From NCBI RefSeq assembly GCF_020382885.2, contig NC_058506.1:6758001-6822000 (forward strand): a stretch of DNA of 64,000 nt. The letters are read 5' to 3'. The stretch comes from Scatophagus argus. Taxonomy: Eukaryota; Chordata; Actinopteri; Scatophagidae. The translations under genes and the position numbers were made by a program. Positions 51,501-62,867 of this stretch are shown here, piece by piece; the first letter of the stretch is position 1; each line of letters starts with the position of its first letter. The notes below the pieces were generated by a model, which was not told where the DNA came from, made no database searches, and was given only the letters and a program-made list of their open reading frames with translations.

Positions 51501-53021
51501 GCACTGCCTAAATGTTCCCATTTTGACTTAATCTTTTTGTTTCCTGCAGGAGGGTGGCGAGTAAAAGCAAGGCCAAAGAGGGTAGTCAGTCCTGCAGCCC
51601 ATTTGGAAAGAAAAAGAAGTGCAAAGACAAGTACCTGGCTAAACACAGCTCTAGTGAGTGTGTCACTTTGATCACGCATCCTGGATGTTTTTCTTAGATG
51701 TACTATCTGTCTAAAACAAAATCTTCTCTTTTGCAGTTTTTGATCAGCTGGATGTGATTTCTTATGAAGAGGTTGTTCAGCTTCCTGCTTTTACAAGGAA
51801 AACACTCGTGCTTATTGGTAAGCTTACATTATTTATTCCGTCATTTATGATCATTCATACCCATCCACATGTTCTCAGAAAATAAGAGAAGTGCTGGAAT
51901 TTTCTTGTCTCGACAAATCACAGTTCATGTCCTGTAGTGTCTAAACAGTTGAAAGGCAGCTTACTTATGGGCGTTTCTCTGCAGCTGCAGATCTCAGACA
52001 TGAAAGTTACCGTTTCATTAAGATGCATGCTCTTTTAGGTGCACCTGGTGTAGGGAGGAGCCACATCAAAAATGCACTGTTGACAAAATACCCAGAGAAA
52101 TTTTCCTACCCTGTACCACGTAAGTAGAAATTTAGTTTTTTGACTTTTCTTTTGAGATCTTTGTCCTTTGACTAAGTCTTTAACCTCCTACACAGACACA
52201 ACCAGACCCCAGCGTAAGGATGAGGCAAACGGACAGGAATATTATTTCATCTCCAATGAAGCCATGACCAAGTGCATCTCTGGAAATGAGCTACTGGAGT
52301 ACGGCAGCTTCCAGGGAAATATGTTCGGTACCAAAATTGAGACCATCCAGAAGATCCATGAGCAAGGCAAAATCGCTGTGCTGGATGTAGAACCACAGGT
52401 TAGCATTCACAGGTCCTTCTGGAGACAAAAAATCATCCAGAATCACATAAAATCCAAGTGTGGCTCTTTATGTGTCTTTAAGCTGTTTGAAAGTATCTAA
52501 AATGGTGAGACAGTTCAATGGTATGTGTTGAACTGCTACTGAGCTCTCTGATGATAATACTATTAAAATCTTCACCCATAGGAAGTATCCCTTGAGGAGG
52601 ACCCTTTGTTGGTAAATGTTATCCCTGTACAAGCTGTTTCCAAGAAGTTAATCTTTCTCTTTTTTGTTACCCTTTTAATGCAGACCTTGAAAATCTTGCG
52701 AACTGCTGACTTTGCACCTCTCGTAGTGTTCATCGCTCCGACAAACACAGCTGCCCAGGTACTAAATCTGAATACACTTGAGTGCTTTGAAATACCAAAC
52801 TCCATTATCCAACAGCTGCTAAGGTTCTGTGTCTTGTCTCGTAGACGGAAAACCTGCAGATGATCCAGAAAGAGTCGGACACCATTTTGACCACATACAG
52901 ACACTTCTTTGATGTGGTTCTTGTCAACAACGATGTGGATGAAAGCGTGAAAGGTGTGGAGGAGGCCATGGAGCGTGCCACCTCCACCCCACAGTGGGTG
53001 CCTGTATCCTGGGTGTACTGA
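44310..53021 (+). CDS. mpp1: Membrane palmitoylated protein 1 (p55 MAGUK)
   Basis: Scaffold at the cytoplasmic face of the plasma membrane; in red cells p55 joins protein 4.1 and glycophorin C. Exons: 44310-44432, 48401-48529, 48661-48739, 49580-49665, 49776-49844, 51207-51403, 51550-51653, 51737-51817, 52039-52119, 52196-52398, 52684-52758, 52845-53021; 1404 nt, 467 residues (human 466), all phases close. PDZ about 85-163 ([21 protein letters not shown]), SH3 about 165-228 ([14 protein letters not shown]), basic HOOK with FGKKKK near 240-255, guanylate kinase-like domain about 283-455 ending WVPVSWVY. The P-loop reads GAPGVGRS with Arg for the catalytic Lys, as in human p55, so it is a non-catalytic GK fold. 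Exon 2 (129 nt, in frame) is bracketed by a T20 tract before it and (AC)18 after it. Introns 1 (44433-48400) and 5 (49845-51206) hold nothing else recognised beyond a G13 run at 46041-46053. Confidence 0.97.
48541..48576 (+). repeat. (AC)18 next to the mpp1 exon 2 donor
   Basis: Eighteen AC units starting 11 nt after exon 2 ends, in an intron of only 131 bp (48530-48660) with a GTACAG donor. CA repeats in introns are known hnRNP L sites that raise or lower use of the neighbouring exon. Confidence 0.8.
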
Positions 53022-55540
53022 CAGATGTCTGGCACCGCTGTAATACCTTTTATTTGTTGAAAAGCAGTGCAATATCACTTTTTACACGAAACCGGTTAGT
53101 GATGCCCCAGGTGTGTATGGGTTTACTTGTGGTTAATGTTAACTGTCACTGAGATTTTTTTGCACAAATGCATCCAAAAAATAAGCAATATGTTGAAAGG
53201 TTTATTTTAGAAAGTCGAGAACCTCTCCAGGGATGTTTTATTTGGTTGTTTAGACATTTGTGCTTCAGGCTTTTGAGGGACTAAAGGATAGTTTTGGTGT
53301 CACACACCTTTGTGATTGTTGGAATGTGAGCAAATGCAAAATAGGACCACAACTGTGAATGAAATCCTCACTTTCAAATGACAGGATTTTATCATATGAA
53401 GCATTACTTCTGGATTCACCGTTCTTTTTTCTGTTGTCACTGGGTTTTGCCATGAAATTGACATTCTGAAACTGTTTGTTCACCCTTTTAGTCAGTTGTC
53501 GACAGCCTCACATTTCATCTCTTCAAAATTGTATACCTCATGGGGTACTGTAAAGGCACTTTTAAACAAAAAAATAAATTTCCCAGCTCTGTTGAAACTG
53601 CTTCTCGGACTGCATTTCATGTGGAAATTTGCTCTCCAGAGCCCTTCAGGAAAACAGTGACGGTTTTGTGTCAGCAGGAAATCGTCTCCGAGTGCCCATA
53701 TAACATAGGAAAATATGTCAAAGAAGAACAAATATTTAAAACTGAAATTTAAAGGTTAATACTTCTCATTCTTTCATGGTTTGGGGTAACATTCTGCCTG
53801 TTTGTGAAGACAAGACTTTATCTCACTACTGACATGTCTGCCTTAGATTTTTCGTGTCATGACTGAAAGCTTTTATTAATTTGCATGTTTGAGCTGCACA
53901 ATACACGTAGTGTAGCCCGATCTCCCTCACATTACAATTCTCCCCTCATTCACAGTGTGAGAGAAATAAGTACAAGTTATACATAACAATGAATTTGTCT
54001 ACAGTTTCTATCCAACGCAGCTTTGCACAGGCCCTGGTTACAATTGTGAAGTTAATGAAATCGCAGCAAAAAAAAAAAAGCAGCAAAAGTCAGCAGAGAA
54101 TACTGAGTAATTAAAGCAAAAACATCATCATCTTTCCCAAGTCTTTAAATTTGATTGTTATTATTATTATTATTCTTTTTTTTCCTCTAAATTTCATTCC
54201 CTGAAGCTCAGAACAGAGGGATGACGAGGAAGACTGCATAACTGGAATAACTGGAAAAATATCAATATGGCCTTCAAACTGAAGTTTTCTCTTAAGCCAC
54301 TGTCAAACTTGTGCAGAATAAATAAATAATAATAATAAAAAAAGTAAAAGGATGCAAGAACTTTATGAACATCTGAAATGTTTACTGTGCTACATACAAG
54401 TTACATACTTTCACACAAGCAGCACCATATGTAAATACAAAATATGTCATAAAACTTGCAGTTTTGTAATTCCAGAAACCCTGCCTGCTGCATTTACTCC
54501 CATTATACTCCCAAAAGTGTTGATGACTGACCAGTGTGTTGGAGAGCTAAAACAAGCTAAAGCCTGTGAAACCAGCTGCACATTCTCAACCACAGAGAGG
54601 ACACCTGCCTCTGCACCCACTTTTTTATGCACTTTAGCAATAAACCAAAGCTATCCAATGGCGCCACCATATGGTCTCTGAGAATATACTCCAAGTTACA
54701 TGCATGTATAAACATTGGACATAAAGGTTACTTGTATATACAGTGTGCAGATAACAATAGGTAGCATATCAGGTATATGTGTATTTGAGTCAAATGAACA
54801 TATACTTTGTTTATGGATGTTAATGCAAATAATAAAACTAAACAAGAAAGAAGAAACAATTCTGTAAATCATTCATAATGTTTTTGGTATAAAGTTCAGT
54901 TGTAAGACTGATAGCAGACTTACAAATGCACATAAGATTTCAACCTGAGCAATTAATGTGCACCTATGGAACTAATGCTGCAGAGGCAACTAACTGGTTT
55001 ATCAAGTGAGGGCAAATTGGGTTTTGCAGGTTCAGAATGTAACTCTAAGTTTGAGTAACTGGATTTATTCTGATTAGGGATTCCTCCAGTGTTAGTTAGC
55101 TGTGCAAAACTCAAAGGAACGCAAGGATGAACAAAAACAAATGCACATAGTGATTATAATAACTTATAAATAACATTATTCATGCACTGAAAAACCAACC
55201 TGTATTCCTGTTACACAAATCTTGTTGAAGCTTTTTTCACATGGGACAGGTAAAACTGTGAGGCCTATTGATGTGCAGATTATATCCCAGAGCAGTTTAG
55301 TGATTAGAGCCTCATTTTGTGTTTAAAGTACAGCAATTCAACAAGTTCTGCTTCTTAAAAATGTCTTTTGCTCATGTCTTTCTGATACTGAGACTACTAT
55401 CGAGAAGTCGTATTATCAAATGAAAATAAAAGAGTACTAATAAGCAATTGTATGTATTTTTCTTATTGGTTTATCTAAAAAGATGTTATGGTCTGTTGTT
55501 AAGGGTCATCTTACCATTATTGTAATTTAGAAATTTTTTT
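53022..55540 (+). other. mpp1 3'UTR and spacer towards vamp2
   Basis: The first AATAAA after the mpp1 stop is at 53573-53578 (a 3'UTR of about 570 nt); further ones lie near 54318 and 54830, so the end is not certain. No exon was found. An ATT repeat lies at about 54157-54174. Confidence 0.45.
53573..53578 (+). terminator. Candidate mpp1 polyadenylation signal
   Basis: First AATAAA on the plus strand after the mpp1 stop codon. Later hexamers are also possible. Confidence 0.45.
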
Positions 55541-55599
55541 ACTTTTTTGATTTAAAAAAGTGAGTATGAATCATCTATTTTGAACCAAAATAGATGATT
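55541..55599. repeat. Two adjacent perfect hairpins
   Basis: ACTTTTTT, 5 nt, AAAAAAGT (55541-55561), then seven bases later AATCATCTATTTTG, loop AAC, CAAAATAGATGATT (55569-55599). The second is a perfect 14-bp stem with a 3-nt loop. They lie between mpp1 and vamp2, outside any recognised repeat. Confidence 0.8.
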
Positions 55600-56150
55600 G
55601 TAATTGTATTATTTTGCAATGAGTCCTACATTTTGTTTTTGCGTTTCTTGAGAACTGTTGACCCCCCTCAGAGGCTGGGAAGGGTCCCTAGGTCCCCAAA
55701 GGCCAAGCCATATGCCTTAAAAGACCCCATCCTTACATTAATTATGTATACAGTTTGGAGTATGCTACCATGCTGAACGTAGCGCAGATCTGAAATGACG
55801 GTGAAACCTTGCCCCTCTAACAAATGGCTGGAAAATTGTTTTCAGATGGTTTAACTCTCCACTGCGTTCCTATCTATATTTACTATAAATGATAACCAGG
55901 CAACTTACTGCGAAGCTCGCCACACCCCCTTTCGAGGAACGCCATTTTGTTGACATACACACTTGCAATCAAAATAAGCTCTTTAAAAGGAGCTTTTAAC
56001 ACACGCATGGACATGACATGTAAAGCCTGTCATTGAAATATGCGCAGAGTCCCAATCACAGCCACGACAGATAAAAAGACGCTCTCCTGTTAGCAAAACA
56101 GGGTGTTTGAAGTCTCCGGCCACCCATTTCAACATGAAACTCGCCGCGAT

Positions 56151-56158
56151 TGACGTCA
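56151..56158 (+). promoter_or_regulatory. CRE (TGACGTCA) upstream of vamp2
   Basis: A perfect palindromic cAMP response element about 195 bp before the candidate TATA box and 350 bp before the vamp2 exon 1 donor. Binding of CREB/ATF factors is inferred from the motif. Confidence 0.55.
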
Positions 56159-56345
56159 CCGAGCCATCTTTGTTCACCTAATCCAGGCGTCTGTTTATTA
56201 CACCTTCATTACTGCACGGACCCGGACAGCGCTAGGCTCTAGTAATAGCCTGCAGGTGCCACATCACCGTAGAAATAGGAAAAGAGGTTTTGTATAGAGG
56301 GGACACAGCTCAGTGGCAGATACGAGTTCAGAGTTCCTTCAAGGC

Positions 56346-56351
56346 TATATA
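56346..56351 (+). promoter_or_regulatory. Candidate vamp2 TATA box
   Basis: GGCTATATAGGC; a TSS some 25-30 bp further on would give a 5'UTR of about 130 nt in exon 1. No ATG occurs between here and the split start codon, which agrees with use of that codon. Confidence 0.5.
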
Positions 56352-56503
56352 GGCAGGGAAACGCCACAATAACCAACCAAAGGGTGCCAGAGGGAAGAGA
56401 GGAGCGCAGAAGCCAATCCACATCCATCTGCCAGCCACTTAGCAAGCGCTAACATTTCCAGTCCGGATCTCAGCACAGCTGTCTAGCCAATACTACCAGG
56501 ATA

Positions 56504-59500
56504 ATGTGAGTACAGCATTTTTTTAAAGCTCTTTTTAACTAATTCTATTAATAAATTATAATTTCGTTCGCACGTCCGATGTTGGCAGGCTGTCTGAACG
56601 ATCTCTTCTCTGTATCTTTCCCATCAAATGCTGACGTTATTTCACTGTTGTCACGCTAATGTCTATATCGCTGCTATACTGTAGGTTATGTCGCTTGTTT
56701 AATTTAATGATAGGACCACAGCTCATTTTCTCTGATAATATGAGCCAAACGTAAATGTAGAGGCTAACGCGTCGGCCTAACCTTGGAGCAGATGGAGACA
56801 TCGCGTTCATCTGTTATAAACATATAATTAGCCTTATTTTATACAGTAATTGAGCTCTGTGTTGCATCGCGTATCTCTTTAATGCAGTCGTCTCGTGCTT
56901 TCCAAATGAGCCAGCACGCACGCATTTTTTTCCAGTTTGGACTGGTTTGATTTGAAAAGGACAGTCTGTGCGATCACCCACAGGCTAATTAAAACGACAT
57001 GAAGGAAACATCAAGTATAATAAAGCCCTTTTGTCCTTATTGAACATTTCCAGGCCTTGGTTTTTGTTTTTAGTTTTTCTGTCACTGAACCTAAGGTGAC
57101 GATTTGGCTAATTCTCAAAACAGCAAGGACAAAATATTGACCGTTTAAAGCTTCGACATTATTCGACGAATACTCTATAGAGCTTCTTATAGACGATGAG
57201 ATTATTAGCTGTGAAGTAGGCTTAGGCCTAGTTTACGTGATATTCGCAACCTACAGCGGGGGGTGGGGATAGCCTAGCCTCCTACTGTATGTCGTCGATT
57301 GTCGTGCGAGGGCGGACAGCTATATATCTCTCCATATTTCAGACTGTTCACGTCTCCAGGAGCAAACTAATCCTCTAAAATGTCCTTCTTCGCTGTTTTA
57401 TGCGTCACTTTCTTTATTCGACTACATATGAAGCAAACATATAAAGGGTAGGCTAAAGAAAGATAGCAATGACAACCTCGTCTGTCAGTGGCATAGCAGG
57501 CAGTTCAAACGTTGAAATAGCCTGGTGCCCGACATACGACATGTTAATGAACAGTGGCAACATGTTTTTAACATCCTCTCTGCGGGCTATAAGTTACATT
57601 CGCAACCAAAATTCGGTTGTAATCGTCCATCCAAGTGCTTAAAATCATAAGGAGCCTCCCCGCCCTCGATGTGGGAGGCTTTCAGTGTATTTACAGGCCC
57701 GTCGTGCTCGTCCTGAAACGTGATGTCTTAACAGGACACTATGTAGGCCTGGCGTGTCTGTGTCAGAAATGAAAGAAGTGAGTGTTGTGGGTTCGCTTTC
57801 AGTTTAGTAACATCAAACAGAATGGGATAGTGAGGCTGGGAGCTGACGCTTTCTGGTCTGGGCTGCTGAGGCGCTGTCCAGTGCTGAAATGTCGCTCTCC
57901 AGTGCTCTCAGGTCAGACAGTATGCTTTTTCATGACTGTGACCCAACAACCAGAAATTCAATAGCTTTATTTCTTTTTTAATATAGTGGTTAGTTTGAGT
58001 GAAATGTAAATTGTGTGATACTATTCTATTCTATTTTATTCTATTCCATCTAATCTTGCATAAAATGTCGCAAGAATTGTTGCATAAGCACTCTTTGTAA
58101 ACCACAGTGCGAGACTATTTTTTATAAAATCTGTCTTGAAAGAAGGTTGAATATATTTAGCTTTCATACCAAATCTGACGTTAGTGGAGTGTAGAGAGAT
58201 GATTGTGATACCTTACCAACACTGCTTATTAGGCTAGCTGTCTTTGTCAGGTCAGATGTCCTTTCGCATTTTTTGATGTGTGATTGCAAACTGTTGCACA
58301 TTTGTGCTGTTTCGTCGTGTCGCGCTCTGCAAACTGGATGAAATTCTGCCTTCTCTCATGAATGCAATAACAGGGAGAGACAGTATTTGTCAAAAAGGCT
58401 GAAACTTATGGTCTAATGGTAAATTTTGAGAGAAATGAAATCAGTTCTTCATTTACCACGGAGACCTGTTGATGTATCAGTCAAATCAGACAAATGTATC
58501 GGCGAACAGGGTTTCACTGTCCTGTGTGTGCCACAATCAGTGGTGTATGCAGAGACCCAATCCAGTTTGTTATTTTTTACTTAGAGTATCAGTTGCCCCA
58601 CCTGGATGTGGGGCTTCCAGTTTGTTGGTCCATCAAACAGAGTGAGTGATATTTACAGGATGGAGAAGCTGGTGGGAAATCTTGTCGATGCTGTAGTTAC
58701 TCATCCTGGTTCGTTGGGGTGCCAGTTCAGAGGAGATGATAGTGTGAACTTCTGCGTTCATTACATGTTGCTCGAAAACAAACCTATGGTAATTCCTTAG
58801 AATTTGTATTGGTTAATATAAGGTGATGAATGTCCTGTACCAGTACAGATGCTGATTTGTAAACAAACTGTAATTGTAGAATGATGAACACTCTAATCTA
58901 AAGTAATGAAACAATACATACTTTATACATATCTATCTTTGTTTAAGACACATGACAATAAACTGCCATTATAGATATCATAGGTAACCTTAGGGGTTTT
59001 ATATTGCCAGTTTCTGTTGAGGCTAGTTAGCAGCTGGTTGGGACCACCAGTACCATCAGGCCAACCATTCAAAAGGATTTGTTGTTGTTAGAGGATTAGT
59101 AATGTGTGAGCGTGTAAAGGTGACCTTTATACAGAGTTTTGTCTCAGTGTACTGTAGCTTAGCTATAACTGATGTACATTCATCAAAAGAAGATACAGCC
59201 GTAGCTTTATCATAAAGTACAGGTTTACAATTTCTAGTTTTATTGATTCAGCTGGATTGATAGATAGCAATTAAAGACGATAAATTAAGCATGCAGAGCT
59301 ACTCCACACAACATGCAAAAATTAGGCATTTAAAAAATGTTCTGGCTATTTCCTTTGCCTTTTTAATGTCTGTGCTTCTACATCAAGTTGCAAAGTGTTT
59401 AAGATTTAATGTTAAGAGTATGTTAACACATTTAATTGATATTAAAGCTGATATTTGTACCTTGAGATAATGATGTCTGTCTGCTGTCTGTTCTGCATTA

Positions 59501-62500
59501 CAGAGATGTTATGCACAGTTACATGTTCACTTTAGTGGTCCCCGTATCATTCAGATTAGATTTTGTTTCCCCTGATTTCCTTGAGGGAAAAACAAAAACA
59601 GAATTTGAAAAAATAACTGTGGATATCATTTGAAAGATTTTTTGTGTTGAAAAAGATCCAGGAATGGTCATGAATTGAACCTGTTGGCTATTAAATCTAT
59701 GTATCATTGCATTTCACTAGAGTGTGTTTTTAGACATGTATTTAAAGGACACATTTTCCTTTCTAATGTTAACAAGTGCTGCCTGAGAACTAGGAGAATA
59801 ATGTGTATCTGGAAATGTTTCTGTTTCTGTTTGTTTATGTGGGTTGTTGCTCAACTGTTCAGTGACGCTGCATTCTGTATTTTTGTTGAATCTTGGTGTG
59901 ATAATGATTTGCCTGCATGAGATATACACTTGGTCTGTAGTTCTAACAGTGTAGCCTACAGCTGTCACTCAGCATAGGTTTTTGTTTATCGTTTACTGTT
60001 CATCACTCAGATTTAAGCAATCAACAGCAAGGGCTTGATGAGACAGGCAATAGCATTCAATAAAAAATCATAAATGACTACATATAATTTTTTAAATATT
60101 TTTAATTTCTGCTCCTACAAAGAGCAGAGATCCAAATACATGTCAACATGAAAACGAGGCGTTTTCATGGAGCATTCACTTTTCAGTGGTAAATGGCACT
60201 CTTACTTAAATTACTCATCTCTCACTGAGGTCATTATTGGTGTGTAGTGCATCCAAAAGAAAAGGTCTTTGTAGGTCACAATACAACATGACATGACAAA
60301 TCAAGTGGACTTTGCCATAGCCTGCAGCACTTGATTCTTTTTCTTATAGAAGGTATTCATCTGGACTTTACAGCTTGTAACATTTCATGTGGAAATAATT
60401 ATTAAAGTAAATCTTCCACATCTGATAATTTAGATCTGATTTTGATTTGAACCACAATACCGACATATACATTTTAGTGCTTTTACAACCTTTCAATAAA
60501 CAGCAAAGTACCAGACGTGTCACCATCACATTGCCATTATCTAACCACCAGCACAGTTGAACACAAAGCAGAGCTCCACACTCTATTAGCAGATATACCA
60601 ACAACTGAGTGAATTAAAAACAATATTTGTACATCTGTGAGCAAACCAAATTAAATTTTTGTCTTTTTGGTTTACTCACTTCCTAAGGTGCATAATCTTA
60701 CATATATTAAGGAGCAGGAGCACTCATCTTTTAAGGCGGGGTTGACAGAGTTGGAGAAACCAGCATGAGTAAAAAAAAAAAAAAAATACCACATCTTTCT
60801 TCAAGCCTCCTCCTGAGTAGCACCCAACTACCTCATGTCTCATTCACGTGTAAGAAAATACGTAAAATTATCCTAAAGAATGGAAACAACTATTGTTAGT
60901 ACTCACAGCTACCAGGCTAACCTGTTAGTAATGCGAAATTTCGGCTGCACTATCTCTGCCATTCTTGCGCAACTAGCTCACTAATAGCTTTAGCAATATA
61001 TCCACCTAGCCTTTAAAAGACTAAGGTCATGTGTAATGAGTGCATGGACAGAGTGTACCCGGGTCGGCAGGTACACAGGTGTATAGGCTGGTATGTTGTA
61101 CAGCTGAATGAAGTGACTGGACAGGCTTATTACTAGCTTAGACATGAGGTTGTGTTTTATCAGAATATTTGAATTATTGATAGGTGTCAGGATGTGAAGA
61201 GATTTTCCAGAAATATAACACTTTCAATATTATATATTAACTACAAGAATGTATTAACATTTTTTCTTGTTATTTTTTCCTTTCTTTTATCTTTGTTTGT
61301 CAATCCAAACGGCCATCTATTAAAAAAACAAAAAAACAAAAGAAACCTCCTATGGTGAATTTATGCGTGTATGTGGTAATAAGTAGAGGTCTTCTGTTGT
61401 TTTTAGGGTATTTTTATTATTACTGTGTTTCCAAGGCTTTCTAAACTTTTATTTATTTATTTATTTATTTTTTGATGGGTCTGCTTCATATGAGAACTGA
61501 ATATTTGTATTTTTTATAATTAGGTCTGCCCCAGCCGCTGGAGCCCCTGCAGCAGAGGGAGCAAATAATCCACCTCCCAATCTTACCAGCAACCGTCGTC
61601 TGCAGCAGACGCAGGCACAGGTGGATGAGGTGAGTACCCACCTCGCTACTTTGCATATAGACTTTCGAGGTTTTAACGTTAACTGGTCTCTGCTCACATA
61701 CAGTTCAAGTTTTAAACAGAAAAACACTAGCAAACACATTGCTAGGAACAGGTTTGACCTTAGTCAGTTATACAATTCTGAAACCGTGATTTGACATGGA
61801 ACTTAATTAAACAACTTTCCATCATATTCAATAGGTAACAGTTCAACCCGACACAGGTCACTGCCAGTATGACACACAAGTCTTTATGTCTTGATAGCTA
61901 ATTACACTACACTGGGTTTCGTGTCCCTCCCCAGGTGGTGGATATCATGCGTGTAAACGTGGATAAGGTTCTGGAGCGTGATCAGAAGCTGTCAGAACTG
62001 GACGATCGGGCTGACGCCCTGCAGGCTGGAGCTTCTCAGTTTGAGACCAGTGCTGCAAAACTGAAGAATAAATACTGGTGGAAGAATGCTAAGGTGAGTA
62101 CATACACACATTCTTACTTGAATAACAAATACATGTGTGTAAAGGCTATCTGAAACTGTCCTGTTTAATGAAAGCTGCTAGCTACGCGTGGGCCATCGCG
62201 ATTTTTGATTTCTGGGTTGTACATATACTGTCTATGACATCATGGTATCACCCATTGGCATGTCAACTTAGGAATCATGGTGCCATCATTGTATTCATGC
62301 TGTGCAGCATTGTAAAACAAACTGAGGCTGCTGGAGATTTTAATTTAACAGAGGATTAGATGAAAGTTAAGGAATTTTATCAAATGTGAGTATGGCTAAT
62401 ACAGACAGGGACAAGTGAAATTTTGTCTGAGCTACATGAGCTTCATATCATTGAAGGCTGCTGTTTTTGTGTGTTTTTGGTGTTTCAAGAATTATTGCAA

Positions 62501-62867
62501 AATTGAAAAACAAAAGAAGAGACAAATTTCACAGTTGTTGTAATGACTCTCTCTAAAAATCCACTGATTACAGATGATGATTATCCTGGGTGTGATATGT
62601 GTGATTGTCCTCATCGTCATTATTGGTAAGAAACCTTTGATTATGTCTTTGTTATCCCAGTGGTATGAATTAATTAATTTTCTTTCTTTCTTTCAATTAA
62701 TTGTAAAACAGTGAATGCAAAGTCTACTCTACACATATGTATTGTATAATATCCATGAGGGTAAAAAGCCAGGTACAAATCGAAAATTATATTAATTCAA
62801 TTAAGAATTAAATTTCATCACATTTCTTTTCCCTTTCTCTCTGTCCACAGTGTACTTCAGCACCTAA
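56504..62867 (+). CDS. vamp2: Synaptobrevin-2-like vesicle SNARE
   Basis: R-SNARE of synaptic vesicles; its helix pairs with syntaxin and SNAP-25 to drive fusion. Exons: 5'UTR plus the first two bases of the start codon ending at 56505, then 61524-61629, 61935-62093, 62574-62625, 62851-62867 (TAA); 111 residues. The first exon ends in AT before GTGAGT and the second begins G-TCT-GCC, so ATG is split by intron 1. The protein has a Pro-rich N-terminus ([19 protein letters not shown]), the SNARE motif beginning [13 protein letters not shown] with the central Arg in [16 protein letters not shown], the KYWWKN juxtamembrane stretch, and a C-terminal anchor ([19 protein letters not shown]). MMIILGV and the ending VYFST favour VAMP2 over VAMP1 or VAMP3. 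The position before KYWWKN is Asn where mammals have Arg, which I believe is usual in fish. Confidence 0.93.
56506..61523 (+). other. vamp2 intron 1 (5 kb)
   Basis: It starts GTGAGT and ends AATTAG. The first kilobase is richer in CG dinucleotides than the rest, continuing the promoter region. It contains a TTCTA-type microsatellite (58021-58046), A and T runs, and no exon that I recognise. Confidence 0.7.
58021..58046. repeat. CTATT pentanucleotide repeat
   Basis: About five CTATT units, one changed to CTATTTTATT. It lies in vamp2 intron 1. Confidence 0.7.

Noticed and set aside
52572..53078. 168-codon frame on the minus strand
   Set aside because: It is antisense to the last two mpp1 exons and shows no family resemblance; it is a shadow of real coding sequence.
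55569..55599. MicroRNA precursor
   Set aside because: The stem is only 14 bp with a 3-nt loop, too short for a Drosha/Dicer substrate.
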